Below are positions 44,938 to 54,667 of a stretch of 64,000 nt of DNA, one piece after another. The stretch comes from Streptomyces sp. CB02261 (lineage in GTDB: Bacteria > Actinomycetota > Actinomycetes > Streptomycetales > Streptomycetaceae), in assembly GCF_001905665.1 (NCBI RefSeq), contig NZ_LIVX01000009.1:124001-188000 (forward strand), in the 5' to 3' direction. The position numbers and the translations under genes are program-made. Positions within the stretch are counted from its first letter, which is position 1. Each line of letters opens with the position of its first letter. The notes under the pieces were generated by a model that made no database searches, was not told the origin of the DNA, and saw only the letters and a program-made list of their open reading frames with translations.

Positions 44938-45735
44938 CTACCGCCCCCGTCCCCCGTCCCCCACCACCTCCGCGAAGTGGCTGTTCACCGCGAGCAGTCC
45001 GCCGTCCACGCGCAGGACCGTGCCCGTGATCCAGGACGCGTCCCGGGAGGCGAGGAAGGCGACGGCGGCGGCCACGTCCTCGGGGGTGCCGACGCGGCCG
45101 AGGGGGTAGACGCGCTCGGCGAGGGCGGCGAGTTGGGCTTCCCTGCCCGCCCAGGCCCTCGTCGCGATCGTGCCCGGGTTGATCTGGTTCACCCGCACCC
45201 CGCGTGGCGCCGCGTGGCCCGCGAGCGTGCGGGTGAAGCTCGCCAGGCCGGCCTTCGCGGCGCTGTAGGCGTGGCCGTCGAAGTCCATCTCCGCGTTGAC
45301 CGAGCCGATGGTGACGATCGCCCCGCGCCCGCCGGCCGCCGCGAGGTGCGGCAGCGCCGCCCGGGAGCAGCGGACCGCGCCCATGAGGGTGACGTCGTGC
45401 TGTGCGGTCCAGCCCTCGTCGGGCTCGTCCTCGAAGAGGTCCGGGTCCGGGGCGACGGGCGCGAGGGCGTTGTTGACGAGGACGTCCAGGCCGCCGAAGG
45501 CCTCCACGGCGTACGCGACCGCCGCCTCCACCGAGGACCGGTCGGCGACGTCGCAGTGCCGGGACCTCGCGCCGGGGATGGCCGCCGCCGTCCTTCCGGC
45601 CTCGTCCTCGTCGATGTCCGTGACCAGGACCCTGGCGCCCTCCTCCGCGAGGCGCCGGGCGCTGGCCGCGCCGATGCCGCGCGCCGCGCCGGTGACCAGT
45701 ACCGCGTATCCGTCGAACCGCCGGGTGAGTTCCAT
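44938..45735 (-). CDS. Short-chain dehydrogenase/reductase (SDR)
   Basis: The protein is 265 aa, a classical SDR. TGAARGIG (15-22) binds NAD(P), VNNALA replaces the usual NNAG motif, the catalytic Ser is in TIGSVN and Tyr/Lys in YSAAK, and NQINPGTIATR follows. DIDEDE after strand 2 points to NAD rather than NADP preference. ATG 45735. Divergent from the LysE-type gene; substrate unknown. Confidence 0.92.
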   Translation of the reverse strand: MELTRRFDGYAVLVTGAARGIGAASARRLAEEGARVLVTDIDEDEAGRTAAAIPGARSRHCDVADRSSVEAAVAYAVEAFGGLDVLVNNALAPVAPDPDLFEDEPDEGWTAQHDVTLMGAVRCSRAALPHLAAAGGRGAIVTIGSVNAEMDFDGHAYSAAKAGLASFTRTLAGHAAPRGVRVNQINPGTIATRAWAGREAQLAALAERVYPLGRVGTPEDVAAAVAFLASRDASWITGTVLRVDGGLLAVNSHFAEVVGDGGRGR

Positions 45736-45879
45736 GGGCCGATCTCAGCACCGAACGGCCCGTCCGCACCAGCGGCCCCGACTGTGTCACCTCGCCCTCG
45801 CGCGGCGGGCCGTCGATCGACTAGCGTCGCGAGGTCGTCCTGAAGCGCGGGGCGCGCGGCTGTGTGGGGGGATCGGAAC

Positions 45880-46497
45880 GTGGCTCAGCTGATCGCCGTG
45901 GCGATCATCACGGTGCTGGCTGTCATCAGCCCCGGCGCCGACTTCGCGATGACCGTCCGCAACAGCTATCTGTACGGGCGGACGGCGGGGGTGCTCGCGG
46001 CCGTGGGGATCGCCCTCGGCGTGCTCGTCCACGTCACGTACACGATGCTGGGCGTGGGTCTCCTGGTGTCCCGTTCGCCGATGCTGTTCACCGCGATGAA
46101 GCTGGTCGGCGCCGCGTACCTGGTGTACATCGGCTACAAGACCTTCGTCGCGAAGTCCCGGGTGGACGTGGACCTTTCGGACGACGCCGGCCTGTCGAAG
46201 GCGGGGGCGCTGCGCACCGGCTTCCTGACGAACGCGCTCAATCCCAAGACGATGCTCTTCGTCCTCAGCACGTACACGCAGGTCGTCAGCGCCGACACCC
46301 CCGTCGTCCAGCAGATCGGCTACGGCCTGTTCATGTCGTTCGCGCACCTGGTGTGGTTCGGCCTCGCCGCCGTCCTGTTCTCCCAGGAGAGCCTGCGGGC
46401 CCGGCTGTTGCGGCGCCAGGCCGTGCTGAACAAGGTCATCGGTACCGTCCTCGTCGGCCTCGGCATGGTGCTCGCGCTGACCCCCGCCGTCGCCTGA
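45880..46497 (+). CDS. LysE-family amino acid exporter
   Basis: The protein is 205 aa from GTG 45880, with GGGGGGAT upstream. It has five to six membrane helices and the family signature SPGADFAMTVRNSYLYGR near the N-terminus, AAYLVYIGYK, and the FLTNALNPKTMLFVLS segment. LysE/RhtB proteins export basic amino acids, homoserine or threonine. In-frame GTG/ATG at 45862 is upstream but has no ribosome-binding site. Confidence 0.92.
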   Translation: MAQLIAVAIITVLAVISPGADFAMTVRNSYLYGRTAGVLAAVGIALGVLVHVTYTMLGVGLLVSRSPMLFTAMKLVGAAYLVYIGYKTFVAKSRVDVDLSDDAGLSKAGALRTGFLTNALNPKTMLFVLSTYTQVVSADTPVVQQIGYGLFMSFAHLVWFGLAAVLFSQESLRARLLRRQAVLNKVIGTVLVGLGMVLALTPAVA

Positions 46498-46557
46498 CCC
46501 GGCCCCGGCGACGGGCGAGCGGGGGCGGGCGGCGGAGGCGGGCGGCGGCGGCCGGTG

Positions 46558-47055
46558 TCAGTCCGTCGACACCCGCTCCACGCGCGGCTCCGTCAGCGAC
46601 CGGTAGTCCTCCGTCGACAGCGCGAGCGACCGGTCGAGGCGGGCCGCGTTGAAGTAGAACTCCTCGTGGACCAGCAGGCCCGGGTCGACGAACAGGTCGA
46701 GGCGCTCGTCGAAGGCGAACGGCAGGATGGTGCCGCTGGGGGAGCCCGCGAGTTCCTCGGCGATCTCCGGTGAGGCGAAGGAGACGTACGTGCCGCCGTA
46801 GAGCGCCTTCACGGCCGCCAGGTCGATCCGCTTGTCGCCGGGGACGACGACGAGCGCGAAGCGCTTCTCCTTCTTGCCGATCTTCACCATGGCGATGATG
46901 CACTTGGCCGCCTGGGCGGGTGCGTGGCCGCGCAGCGCGCTGACCGCCTCGGTGGCGCCTTCGGGGGCGTGCTCGATCACCCGGTAGGAGGCCCCGTGCT
47001 CGTCGAGGAGCGCGAGCAGCTTCTCGTACGTGTCGTGCGTCGGTCCTGCGGTCAT
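46558..47055 (-). CDS. YbaK/EbsC-type aminoacyl-tRNA deacylase (copy 2)
   Basis: The protein is 165 aa from ATG 47055, behind AGGGGAGCAGG. Same fold as the 41422 gene but a different branch. The N-terminus (YEKLLALLDEHGASYRVIEHAPEG) and KCIIAMVKIGKKEKRFALVVVPGD carry the active-site Lys (quoted in parts), and PSGTILPFAF the glycine loop. This branch resembles the YbaK-domain proteins that deacylate Ser/Ala-tRNA or related substrates. Downstream of the beta-lactamase-fold gene in the same orientation. Confidence 0.88.
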   Translation of the reverse strand: MTAGPTHDTYEKLLALLDEHGASYRVIEHAPEGATEAVSALRGHAPAQAAKCIIAMVKIGKKEKRFALVVVPGDKRIDLAAVKALYGGTYVSFASPEIAEELAGSPSGTILPFAFDERLDLFVDPGLLVHEEFYFNAARLDRSLALSTEDYRSLTEPRVERVSTD

Positions 47056-47139
47056 GCGTCCTGCTCCCCTTACGGCGTGCCGCGTGCGGCTGACGGGCAC
47101 TGCTGCGTGCTGTCCCGGTGGGTCTTCGGCGCGTCGACC

Positions 47140-48309
47140 CTACGCGCCGGCCGGGAGCGCCACCGACTTCACCGCCCGCACCAGCGACTGGGCGCGCGGG
47201 TCCGCGGTGACCGTCTTGCGCATCCCGTTCGTCACGTATCCGAAGGCGATGCCGGAGTCGGGGTCGGCGAAGCCGAGGGAGCCGCCGCGGCCGGGGTGGC
47301 CGAACGACGACGGGCCGAGGAGCGGTGACGCCGGGCCGTGCAGCATGTGCCCGAGGCCGAAGCGGGTGCTGACGAGCAGCACCTCGTCCGGGCCTGCGGA
47401 CGCCTCGGTCCGTGCCAGCGCGCGGGTCTCGGGCGTGAGGAGGCCGCCGAGGGTGGCGGCGTAGAAGGCGGCGAGGGCGCGGGCGGTCGACACCCCGGCC
47501 GAGCCGGGGAGTTCGGCGGCCCGGTAGACGGGGTCGTTCTCGTCGGGCTTGGGGTCGATGACTCCGAAGGCGCGCCGGGTGAGGGAGGCCGGGTCCTTGT
47601 AGGCCTCCGACACGGAGCGCTTGGGGCGGAGCTTGAGGGCGCCGCCGCCCGCCGGTTCGATCTCCTCGACGGGGCCGATCCTGCCGACCCGGTGGGCCTC
47701 CGTCCCGGGCAGTCCGATCCACAGGTCGAGGCCGAGCGGGCCGGTGATCTCGTCGGCGACCCAGCGGCCGATGGTGCGACCGGTGACGCGGTGGACCAGG
47801 CCGGAGAGCAGCCAGCTGAAGGTGTGGGCGTGGTAGCCGTGGGCGGTGCCGGGCACCCAGACGGGCGCCTGGGCGGCGATGGCGGCGGTGGCCGTCGCCA
47901 GGTCGGCCGCTTCGGCGAGCGTGAGGGGGCGGTCGAGGACGGGGACGCCGGCCCGGTGCGCGAGGAGGTCGCGTACGGTCACCCGGTCCTTGCCGGCCGC
48001 CTTGAAGTCGGGCCAGTACGCGGAGACCGGGGCGTCCAGGTCGAGCAGGCCTCGCTGGTGCAGCAGCAGGGGTACGGCGGCGGCGACGCCCTTGGTGGCC
48101 GAGCGGACGACCTGGGCGGTGTCCTCGGTCCACGGGTCGGTGCCGTCGACGTCACGGCTGCCCGCCCACAGGTCGACGACCTTCACCCCGTCGCGGTGGA
48201 CGGCGACGGCCGCACCGCGCTCGCCGCGCTGCTCGAAGTTGCGCAGGAACGCGTCCCTGACCGGCTCCCAGCCCGCCGCCACCGTGCCCTGGACGTCCAC
48301 CTGTGCCAC
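47140..48309 (-). CDS. Serine beta-lactamase-like hydrolase (EstB/class C fold)
   Basis: The protein is 389 aa from GTG 48309, with GAGAGGGAG upstream. It is a member of the Beta-lactamase (PF00144) family; nucleophile motif Ser70-A-T-Lys73 in VRSATKG, Tyr-based second motif in HGYHAHTFSWLL, and a GHPGRGG motif in place of KTG. No signal peptide, so cytoplasmic: an esterase or amidase rather than a true beta-lactamase. Natural substrate unknown. Confidence 0.9.
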   Translation of the reverse strand: MAQVDVQGTVAAGWEPVRDAFLRNFEQRGERGAAVAVHRDGVKVVDLWAGSRDVDGTDPWTEDTAQVVRSATKGVAAAVPLLLHQRGLLDLDAPVSAYWPDFKAAGKDRVTVRDLLAHRAGVPVLDRPLTLAEAADLATATAAIAAQAPVWVPGTAHGYHAHTFSWLLSGLVHRVTGRTIGRWVADEITGPLGLDLWIGLPGTEAHRVGRIGPVEEIEPAGGGALKLRPKRSVSEAYKDPASLTRRAFGVIDPKPDENDPVYRAAELPGSAGVSTARALAAFYAATLGGLLTPETRALARTEASAGPDEVLLVSTRFGLGHMLHGPASPLLGPSSFGHPGRGGSLGFADPDSGIAFGYVTNGMRKTVTADPRAQSLVRAVKSVALPAGA

Positions 48310-48373
48310 GCTCCCTCTCGTTCGACCGGCTCCCATGGTGCAACGCCGCCGGTGGGGGACCGATTCCGGGGTC

Positions 48374-49116
<743 letters not shown>

Positions 49117-49120
<4 letters not shown>

Positions 49121-49881
49121 CGGAGCGTCCATCCCAGGAGGCAGATCAGGAGTGCGGTGAGCGGCACGGTGGCGGCGTAGGCCCATTGGGCGCGGGTGGC
49201 GGTCACCTCGTCGATGACCGGCATGGTGCCGGTGTAGCCACGGCTGATCATGGCGAGGTGGACCCGTTCACCGCGTTCGTACGAGCGGATGAAGAGGGCG
49301 CCCGCCGACTTGGCGAGGACGCCCCAGTGGCGGACGCCCCGCGCCTCGAAGCCGCGTGAGCGGCGGGCGACGGACATCCGGCGCATCTCGTCGGTGATGA
49401 CGTCGCCGTACCGGATCATGAAGGAGGCGATCTGGACGAGCATCGGCGGCAGCTTCAGCCGCTGGAGGCCGAGGAGCAGGGCCCGCAGTTCGGTGGTGGA
49501 GGCGAGGAGCACGGAGGCGGCGACGCCGAGGGTGCCCTTGGCGAGGACGTTCCAGGCGCCCCACAGTCCGGGGACGCTCAGCGACACCCCGAGGACGGTC
49601 GTCCGCTCGCCGGGGACGACGAACGGCATGAGCAGCGCGAAGGCGACGAACGGGATCTCGATGAGCAGCCGCTTGAGCACGAACCCGGCCGGGACGCGGG
49701 CCTTGGCCGCCACGCCCGCGAGCAGCAGGGCGTAGAGGGCGAAGGCCCAGACGGCCTCGCGGGGCGTCGAGACGACGACCACGACGAAGCCGAGGACGGC
49801 GGCGAGCTTCGTGTGCGGGGGCAGGTCGTGGACCGGCGAGCGGGCGTGCCGGTAGAGCTTGTGCGCGTGCCCCGCTCCCAT
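49117..49881 (-). CDS. nikQ: Nickel/cobalt ECF transporter transmembrane subunit (NikQ/CbiQ, EcfT)
   Basis: The protein is 254 aa with five membrane helices. The coupling-helix motifs ARRSRGF and SRGYTG (two Arg-Gly elements that contact the ATPase) are typical of EcfT. ATG 49881 begins 1 nt after the nikMN stop. Transduces ATP hydrolysis to the substrate-binding subunit. Confidence 0.92.
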
Positions 49882-49882
49882 G

Positions 49883-50917
49883 TCAGACCGCTTCCGTACG
49901 GCGGCGGCGGACGACCCAGAACGCGCCGGTTCCGACGGCGAGGGTGGCGCCGACGCCGATGACGCCGGCCAGGCCGCCGGAGAGGCGGGGGGCCTCGATG
50001 CCCTTGACGCCGTAGTCGGCGAGCGGGGAGCCGGCGGCCGCGTGGTCCTCGGCCTTGGCGTCGAAGCCCTTGTCGGCGGCGACCTTCTCCAGGCCGTCGG
50101 GGCTGGCCGAGGCGTAGAAGGAGACGAAGCCGGCGAGGACGAGGGCGGTGACGACGCCGCCGATCCACAGCTTCTTCGGGGAGCCGCCGGTGGCGGGGGC
50201 GGCGGCCGGTGCCGCGTCGACCAGCTCGCCGTCGACGCGGAGCTTGAGCGGGGCGGTGAGGCCGCGGGCGCCGTACACGAGGTCGGGGCGGACGGCGATG
50301 ACCGCGCCCACGGTCAGCATGGTGATGGTGGCCTCGCCGATGCCGATGAGGACGTGGACGCCGACCATGGCCGTGAGGACCTTGGTCACGGGCACCTCGG
50401 TGGTCCCGCCGATCGCGTAGAGCAGGGTGAAGGCGGCGGCCGACGCGGGTACGGAGACGAGCGCGGCGACGAAGGAGGCCGCGGTCACCGAGGCGCGGGT
50501 GCGGGGCAGCACGAGGACGAGGCCGCGGAAGAGTGCGTAGGCGACGACGACCGTGACGACGCCCATGACGGTGATGTTCACGCCGAGGGCGGTGAGGCCG
50601 CCGTCGGCGAAGAGGATGCCCTGCATCAGCAGGACGACGGCGATGCACAGGACGCCGGTCCACGGGCCGACGAGGATCGCCGCGAGCGCACCGCCGAGGA
50701 GGTGGCCGCTGGTCCCGGCGGCGACCGGGAAGTTGAGCATCTGGACGGCGAAGACGAAGGCGGCGACGAGCCCGGCGAGCGGGGCCGTCCGCTCCGCCCC
50801 CTGGCCGTCGTCCAGCTCGCGGCGGGCGCCGCGCAGGCTCACGGCGACGGCGCCGGCGGCGACGACACCGGCGGCGACCGATACGGGGGCGTTGATGAAT
50901 CCGTCAGGTACATGCAC
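49883..50917 (-). CDS. nikM: Nickel ECF transporter substrate-binding subunit with fused PDGLE domain (NikMN)
   Basis: The protein is 344 aa from GTG 50917. The mature N-terminus MHVPDGFIN, whose first residues coordinate the metal in CbiM/NikM proteins, decides this start; ATG 50962 would translate through the operator. Seven helices of CbiM (about 1-215) are followed by a linker and a C-terminal NikN-like PDGLE domain (SPDGLEKVAADKGF), the fusion seen in nickel systems. First gene of the operon and controlled by the Nur box 21 nt upstream, so nickel rather than cobalt is the likely substrate. S. coelicolor has a Nur-repressed NikMNOQ transporter of this kind. Confidence 0.92.
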   Translation of the reverse strand: MHVPDGFINAPVSVAAGVVAAGAVAVSLRGARRELDDGQGAERTAPLAGLVAAFVFAVQMLNFPVAAGTSGHLLGGALAAILVGPWTGVLCIAVVLLMQGILFADGGLTALGVNITVMGVVTVVVAYALFRGLVLVLPRTRASVTAASFVAALVSVPASAAAFTLLYAIGGTTEVPVTKVLTAMVGVHVLIGIGEATITMLTVGAVIAVRPDLVYGARGLTAPLKLRVDGELVDAAPAAAPATGGSPKKLWIGGVVTALVLAGFVSFYASASPDGLEKVAADKGFDAKAEDHAAAGSPLADYGVKGIEAPRLSGGLAGVIGVGATLAVGTGAFWVVRRRRTEAV

Positions 50918-50937
50918 GTACCGAATGATGAGCGCTC

Positions 50938-50954
50938 CTGCAAAGAGCTTGCAA
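50938..50954. promoter_or_regulatory. Nur box (nickel-responsive repressor operator)
   Basis: CTGCAA-N5-TTGCAA (17 bp), differing by one base from the Streptomyces Nur consensus TTGCAA-N5-TTGCAA. It sits within a larger 29-bp inverted repeat (50932-50960, 13 bp in the stem, allowing G-U) directly upstream of nikMN, so Nur-Ni would block transcription when nickel is plentiful. Confidence 0.8.
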
Positions 50955-51155
50955 GAGCGCACAGGTCACAGAACGGCGGCGCCCGGTCGCGCGACCCGCG
51001 CCGGGCCGCGTCGGGCCGCTCGCCCGGGCGCGCGGATCCGCCCCGGCGGTGCGTGACGCCGCACACACATGCCGCCACCGAGGCTTGCGCCGTGCGCCCA
51101 CTGGGAAGAAGTGGAACATTAGTCGATAAGAGGACAAACCGTGAGGAGCCCCCCG

Positions 51156-51515
51156 ATGGCCGCCGCGCACGACCGGGAAGTCGACGACCACGCCAAGGGC
51201 CGGATCATCAGCGACGCACCGCTCTCCCGACCCGTCCCGGTGGCCCTCCGCTACGATCCGGCCTCCTCCCCCGCGACCGTCCGCTTCGTCTTCCCCCACG
51301 GCGTCGAATGGTCCTTCCCCCGCACGCTCCTGGAGCACGGACTGCGCGCCCCGGCCCGCCGCGGCGACATCGAGGTCTGGCCCTGCGGCCGGGTGCAGAC
51401 GGTCGTCGAGTTCCACGCGGACGACGGGGTCGCCGTGGTCCAGTTCGACACCGCCGCCCTGCTGCGCTTCCTCCGGCACACGTACGCCGCCGGTGCGTCG
51501 ATGACGACACACTGA
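51156..51515 (+). CDS. ssgE: SsgA-like sporulation/cell-division protein (probably SsgE)
   Basis: SsgA-like proteins are found only in morphologically complex actinomycetes and steer septum siting and spore-wall maturation. The protein is 119 aa from ATG 51156, preceded by GAGGAG; GTG 51141 is rejected. The core SALP fold is visible: VPVALRYDPASSPATVRFVF, WSFPRTLLEHGL, DIEVWPCG and the C-terminal LLRFLRHTYAAG helix (quoted in parts). The specific assignment to SsgE rests mainly on its place next to the nik and pbp genes in Streptomyces; SsgG or SsgF are not excluded. Confidence 0.85.
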   Translation: MAAAHDREVDDHAKGRIISDAPLSRPVPVALRYDPASSPATVRFVFPHGVEWSFPRTLLEHGLRAPARRGDIEVWPCGRVQTVVEFHADDGVAVVQFDTAALLRFLRHTYAAGASMTTH

Positions 51516-51543
51516 CGGCGTACGGGCGAACGGCGGACGGAGG

Positions 51544-51611
51544 TCAGGCCTTCACGGACCTCAGGCCCTCACGGACGTCAGACCTTCACGGACGTCAGAC
51601 CTTCACGAGGT
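51544..51611. repeat. Four tandem 17-bp repeats overlapping the MMPL stop codon
   Basis: Units TCAGGCCTTCACGGACC, TCAGGCCCTCACGGACG, TCAGACCTTCACGGACG and a degenerate fourth (51595-51611) follow without gaps. The fourth contains the MMPL stop (51597-51595) and last sense codons, so the gene end appears to have been copied downstream. Each unit contains in-frame stop TGA on the minus strand. Confidence 0.85.
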
Positions 51612-53754
51612 CCGGCTTCGCGGCGCCCTCCGTGGAGATGTGCTCGGCGAGACCCTCGCCCTCCACGTCCACGTTCGGCAGGATCCGGTCCAGCCACTTC
51701 GGCAGCCACCAGGCCTTGTGGCCGAGGAGCGCGAGCACGGCCGGGACGATCGCCATGCGGACGACGAAGGCGTCGAAGAGGACCGCCACGGCCAGGCCGA
51801 AGCCGATCATCTTGATCATCTGGTCCGTCATGCCGATGAAGCCGGAGAAGACCGCGATCATGATCACCGCGGCGGCGACGACCACCCGGGCGCTGTGCCG
51901 GAAGCCGGTCACGATCGCCTCGCCGGGCCGCTCCCCGTGGACGTACGCCTCCCGCATGCGGGTGACGAGGAAGACCTCGTAGTCCATCGCGAGACCGAAG
52001 ACGACGCCCACCATGAAGATCGGCATCATCGACATGATCGGGCCGGTCTGCTCGACCCCGAAGAGGCTGCCGAGCCAGCCCCACTGGAAGACCGCGACGA
52101 CCGCGCCGAGGGCCGCGACCACCGAGAGCAGGAAGCCGAGGGCCGCCTTCAGGGGGACGAGGACCGAGCGGAAGACCAGGGTCAGGAGCAGGAAGGCCAG
52201 GCCGACGACGAGCGCCAGGTACGGCACCAGGGCGTCGTTCATCTTCTGCGAGAAGTCGATGTTCATCGCGGTGGCGCCGGTGACGAGGACGTCGTCACCG
52301 GTGGCGTCCCGGATGTCGTGGACGAGGCCCTCGGTGGCGGTCGAGGACGGCCGGTCCTTCGGGATCACCGTGATCATCGCGGCGTCGCCGGCCTTGTTCG
52401 GGGTCGCCGGGGTGACGGCCGCCCAGCCTTCGAGGCCCTTGATCGTGGAGACCGCCCGGTCGGCGGTGGCCTTGTCGCCGTCGACGACGACGAGCAGCGG
52501 GCCGTTGAAGCCGGGGCCGAAGCCGTCCGAGAGCGCGTCGTACGCCCGGCGCTCGCTGGTGGAGGTCGGCTTGGCGCCGTCGTCCGGGAGGCCCATCTCC
52601 AGGGAGGCGGCGGGCAGCGCGATCGCACCGAGGCCGAGGACGCCGACGACCAGCACCATCACGGGACGGCGGATGACGAAGCGGGCCCAGCGGGTGCCGC
52701 CGTTCGGCTTGTCGCTCGCCGTCGCGGTGCCCTTGCGCTGCTTGCGGCCGACGACCTTGTCGCCGGCGAAGCCCAGCAGGGCCGGGATCAGGGTGAGCGC
52801 GATCAGTACGGCGATCACGACCGTGCCGGCGGCGGCGAAGCCCATCTTCGTCAGCATCGGGATGTTGACGACGGCCAGGCCGACCAGGGCGATGACGACG
52901 GTGAGTCCGGCGAAGACGACCGCGGAACCGGCCGTGCCGACCGCGCGCCCGGCGGCGTCCTCCTTGTCGCGGCCCTCGGCGAGCTCCGCGCGGTAGCGGG
53001 AGACGATGAAGAGGGCGTAGTCGATGCCGACGGCGAGGCCGATCATCATCGCGAGGGTGGAGGTGGTGGAGCCGAGGTCGAGGACGTTCGCGAGCGCGGT
53101 GATCGACGAGACGCCGATGCCGACGCCGATGATCGCCGTGAGCAGCGGGAGTCCGGCGGCCACGAGCGAGCCGAAGGTCAGGACGAGGACGATGCCCGCG
53201 ATGACGACGCCGACGATCTCGCCCGCGCCGGTCGCCGGCATGGTCTGGAGCGCGTCGCCGCCGACCTCGACGGTCAGCCCCTTGCCCTGCGCGTTCTCGC
53301 CGGCCTGGGTCAGGGCCTCGCGGGTCTCGTCGGTCAGCTCCATCGCGTTGACCTTGTACGCGACGGAGACGTAGGCGGTGGAGCCGTCACGGGAGACGGC
53401 CTGCGCGGTGTAGGGGTCGGTGACCGAGACGATCTGGTCCGAGCCCGACTTCAGCGCGGAGACGGTCTCCTCGACGACGGCCTTGTGCCCGGCCTCGGTC
53501 ATCTTCCGGCCCTCGGGGGCCTTGAAGACGATCCGGGCGGTGGCGCCGTCGGCGCCGGCGCCGGGGAAGCGCTCCTCGAGCAGGTCGAAGGCGCGCTGAG
53601 CCTCGGTGCCCGGTATCGAGAAGGAGCTGGAGGTCGCGACGGGTGCGGTGGCGGCGCCGATCCCGGCGACCGCCAGGAGGGCCACCCAGAGGAGGGCGAC
53701 GAGCCGTCGGCGCCGGAAGGCGGAACGGCCCAACTTGTACAGGAACGTGGCCAC
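51595..53754 (-). CDS. MMPL-family (RND superfamily) exporter
   Basis: The protein is 719 aa from GTG 53754, with GGGAG 8 nt upstream. Twelve membrane helices in two halves with large extracytoplasmic loops after helix 1 (about 50-190) and helix 7 (about 395-520). The GIDYALFIVSRYRAELAEGR and AMDYEVFLVTRMREA motifs are the conserved proton-path Asp-Tyr pairs of MMPL helices 4 and 10. Family members export lipids, siderophores or drugs. Transcribed with the tetR gene 122 nt upstream. Confidence 0.93.
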   Translation of the reverse strand: MATFLYKLGRSAFRRRRLVALLWVALLAVAGIGAATAPVATSSSFSIPGTEAQRAFDLLEERFPGAGADGATARIVFKAPEGRKMTEAGHKAVVEETVSALKSGSDQIVSVTDPYTAQAVSRDGSTAYVSVAYKVNAMELTDETREALTQAGENAQGKGLTVEVGGDALQTMPATGAGEIVGVVIAGIVLVLTFGSLVAAGLPLLTAIIGVGIGVSSITALANVLDLGSTTSTLAMMIGLAVGIDYALFIVSRYRAELAEGRDKEDAAGRAVGTAGSAVVFAGLTVVIALVGLAVVNIPMLTKMGFAAAGTVVIAVLIALTLIPALLGFAGDKVVGRKQRKGTATASDKPNGGTRWARFVIRRPVMVLVVGVLGLGAIALPAASLEMGLPDDGAKPTSTSERRAYDALSDGFGPGFNGPLLVVVDGDKATADRAVSTIKGLEGWAAVTPATPNKAGDAAMITVIPKDRPSSTATEGLVHDIRDATGDDVLVTGATAMNIDFSQKMNDALVPYLALVVGLAFLLLTLVFRSVLVPLKAALGFLLSVVAALGAVVAVFQWGWLGSLFGVEQTGPIMSMMPIFMVGVVFGLAMDYEVFLVTRMREAYVHGERPGEAIVTGFRHSARVVVAAAVIMIAVFSGFIGMTDQMIKMIGFGLAVAVLFDAFVVRMAIVPAVLALLGHKAWWLPKWLDRILPNVDVEGEGLAEHISTEGAAKPDLVKV

Positions 53755-53876
53755 GGGGGCGTACTCCCAATCTGGGGTGGGACAGGGCATGGGGAGCCGG
53801 CCCGACGGCGTGAGCGGTGCGACGTCAGGTGGAGACGGGTGGAGCTCGGTGGAGCCGGTGGTGCCGGGGAGGTGGT

Positions 53877-54449
53877 TCAGACGCCGAGTGAGGGGAGCAC
53901 GACGGCGTCGACGTAGGCGCTGAGGAACGCCCGGTCGACCGGCTGATCGTCGATCAGCGGCCGGGCGACGAACGCACCGATCAGCATGTGGGGAATGAGC
54001 TTCAGCGCCGGGTTGGCGGCGTCGACCTCTCCCCTGCGGACCGCTCGGCGCAGCACTTCGTCGAGACCGTTCATCTCGGGTTCGATGAGCAGCTCGCGCA
54101 GCGCCCGGTGCAGTTCGGGGTTGGTGTGGACGGCATGGGCCAGGCCCCGCATCAGCGCGGAGTCCTTCTCCATCTGGCAGTCGTCGGTCCGTGCCATCAG
54201 CTCGTGGAAGTCGCCGCGCAGCGAGCCGGTGTCGATCTCGGAGAGGTCGGCCGGCTTGTTGGCGCGCAGCGCCCTGGCGACCAGCTCGGGCTTGCTCCCC
54301 CACTGGCGGTAGAGGGTGGCCTTGCTGGAGTGGGTGCGGGCGGCGACGGCGTCCATGGTGAGGGCGTCGTAGCCGACTTCGCGGAGGAGGTCGAGCACGG
54401 CTGCGTACAGCTCGGACTCCCGCTCGGGAGTGAGTCTGCTGCGTGCCAT
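53877..54449 (-). CDS. TetR-family repressor of the MMPL exporter
   Basis: The protein is 190 aa from ATG 54449. HTH at about 15-60 (MDAVAARTHSSKATLYRQWGSK) (quoted under the limit as two halves ALTMDAVAARTHSS and KATLYRQWGSK). The C-terminal domain resembles TetR_C_16-type repressors with ALMRGLAHAVHTNPEL. Two identical-arm 15-bp palindromes in its upstream region support auto-repression and control of the divergent tricorn-type gene. Confidence 0.92.
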   Translation of the reverse strand: MARSRLTPERESELYAAVLDLLREVGYDALTMDAVAARTHSSKATLYRQWGSKPELVARALRANKPADLSEIDTGSLRGDFHELMARTDDCQMEKDSALMRGLAHAVHTNPELHRALRELLIEPEMNGLDEVLRRAVRRGEVDAANPALKLIPHMLIGAFVARPLIDDQPVDRAFLSAYVDAVVLPSLGV

Positions 54450-54479
54450 GGCCGGTGTCTCCGATCCGACGAGGAGCGA

Positions 54480-54494
54480 ACGAAACGGTTTCGT
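54480..54494. promoter_or_regulatory. TetR operator 1
   Basis: ACGAAACGGTTTCGT: perfect 7-bp arms about a central G, 31 bp upstream of the tetR start. Confidence 0.8.
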
Positions 54495-54525
54495 ACAGTA
54501 CGAAGATACCCCCGCCCCCAGCGAA

Positions 54526-54540
54526 ACGAAACCGTTTCGT
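54526..54540. promoter_or_regulatory. TetR operator 2
   Basis: ACGAAACCGTTTCGT: same arms, centre 46 bp from site 1. Both lie in the tetR/tricorn divergent promoter region, so a dimer could bind each face. Confidence 0.8.
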
Positions 54541-54667
54541 ACGTGTCGTGGGCCACAGCGGGCCCGTATCGGCGTCACACCCCTCCAGACGCCGGCGTCC
54601 ACGGACGAGTTGCCCTGCGACACATGTACGAGTTGCCACGTCCCCTCCGCGCGGAAAGCATGGGGAG

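Noticed and set aside
47140..48309. Antibiotic-resistance beta-lactamase
   Set aside because: No signal peptide and a GHPGRGG motif in place of KTG; more like an esterase.
50918..50962. ATG 50962 as start of nikMN
   Set aside because: It would add residues before the metal-binding MHVPDG terminus and put the operator inside the gene.
50932..51120. Cobalamin riboswitch upstream of nikMN
   Set aside because: No B12-box or conserved core; the dyad matches a Nur box.
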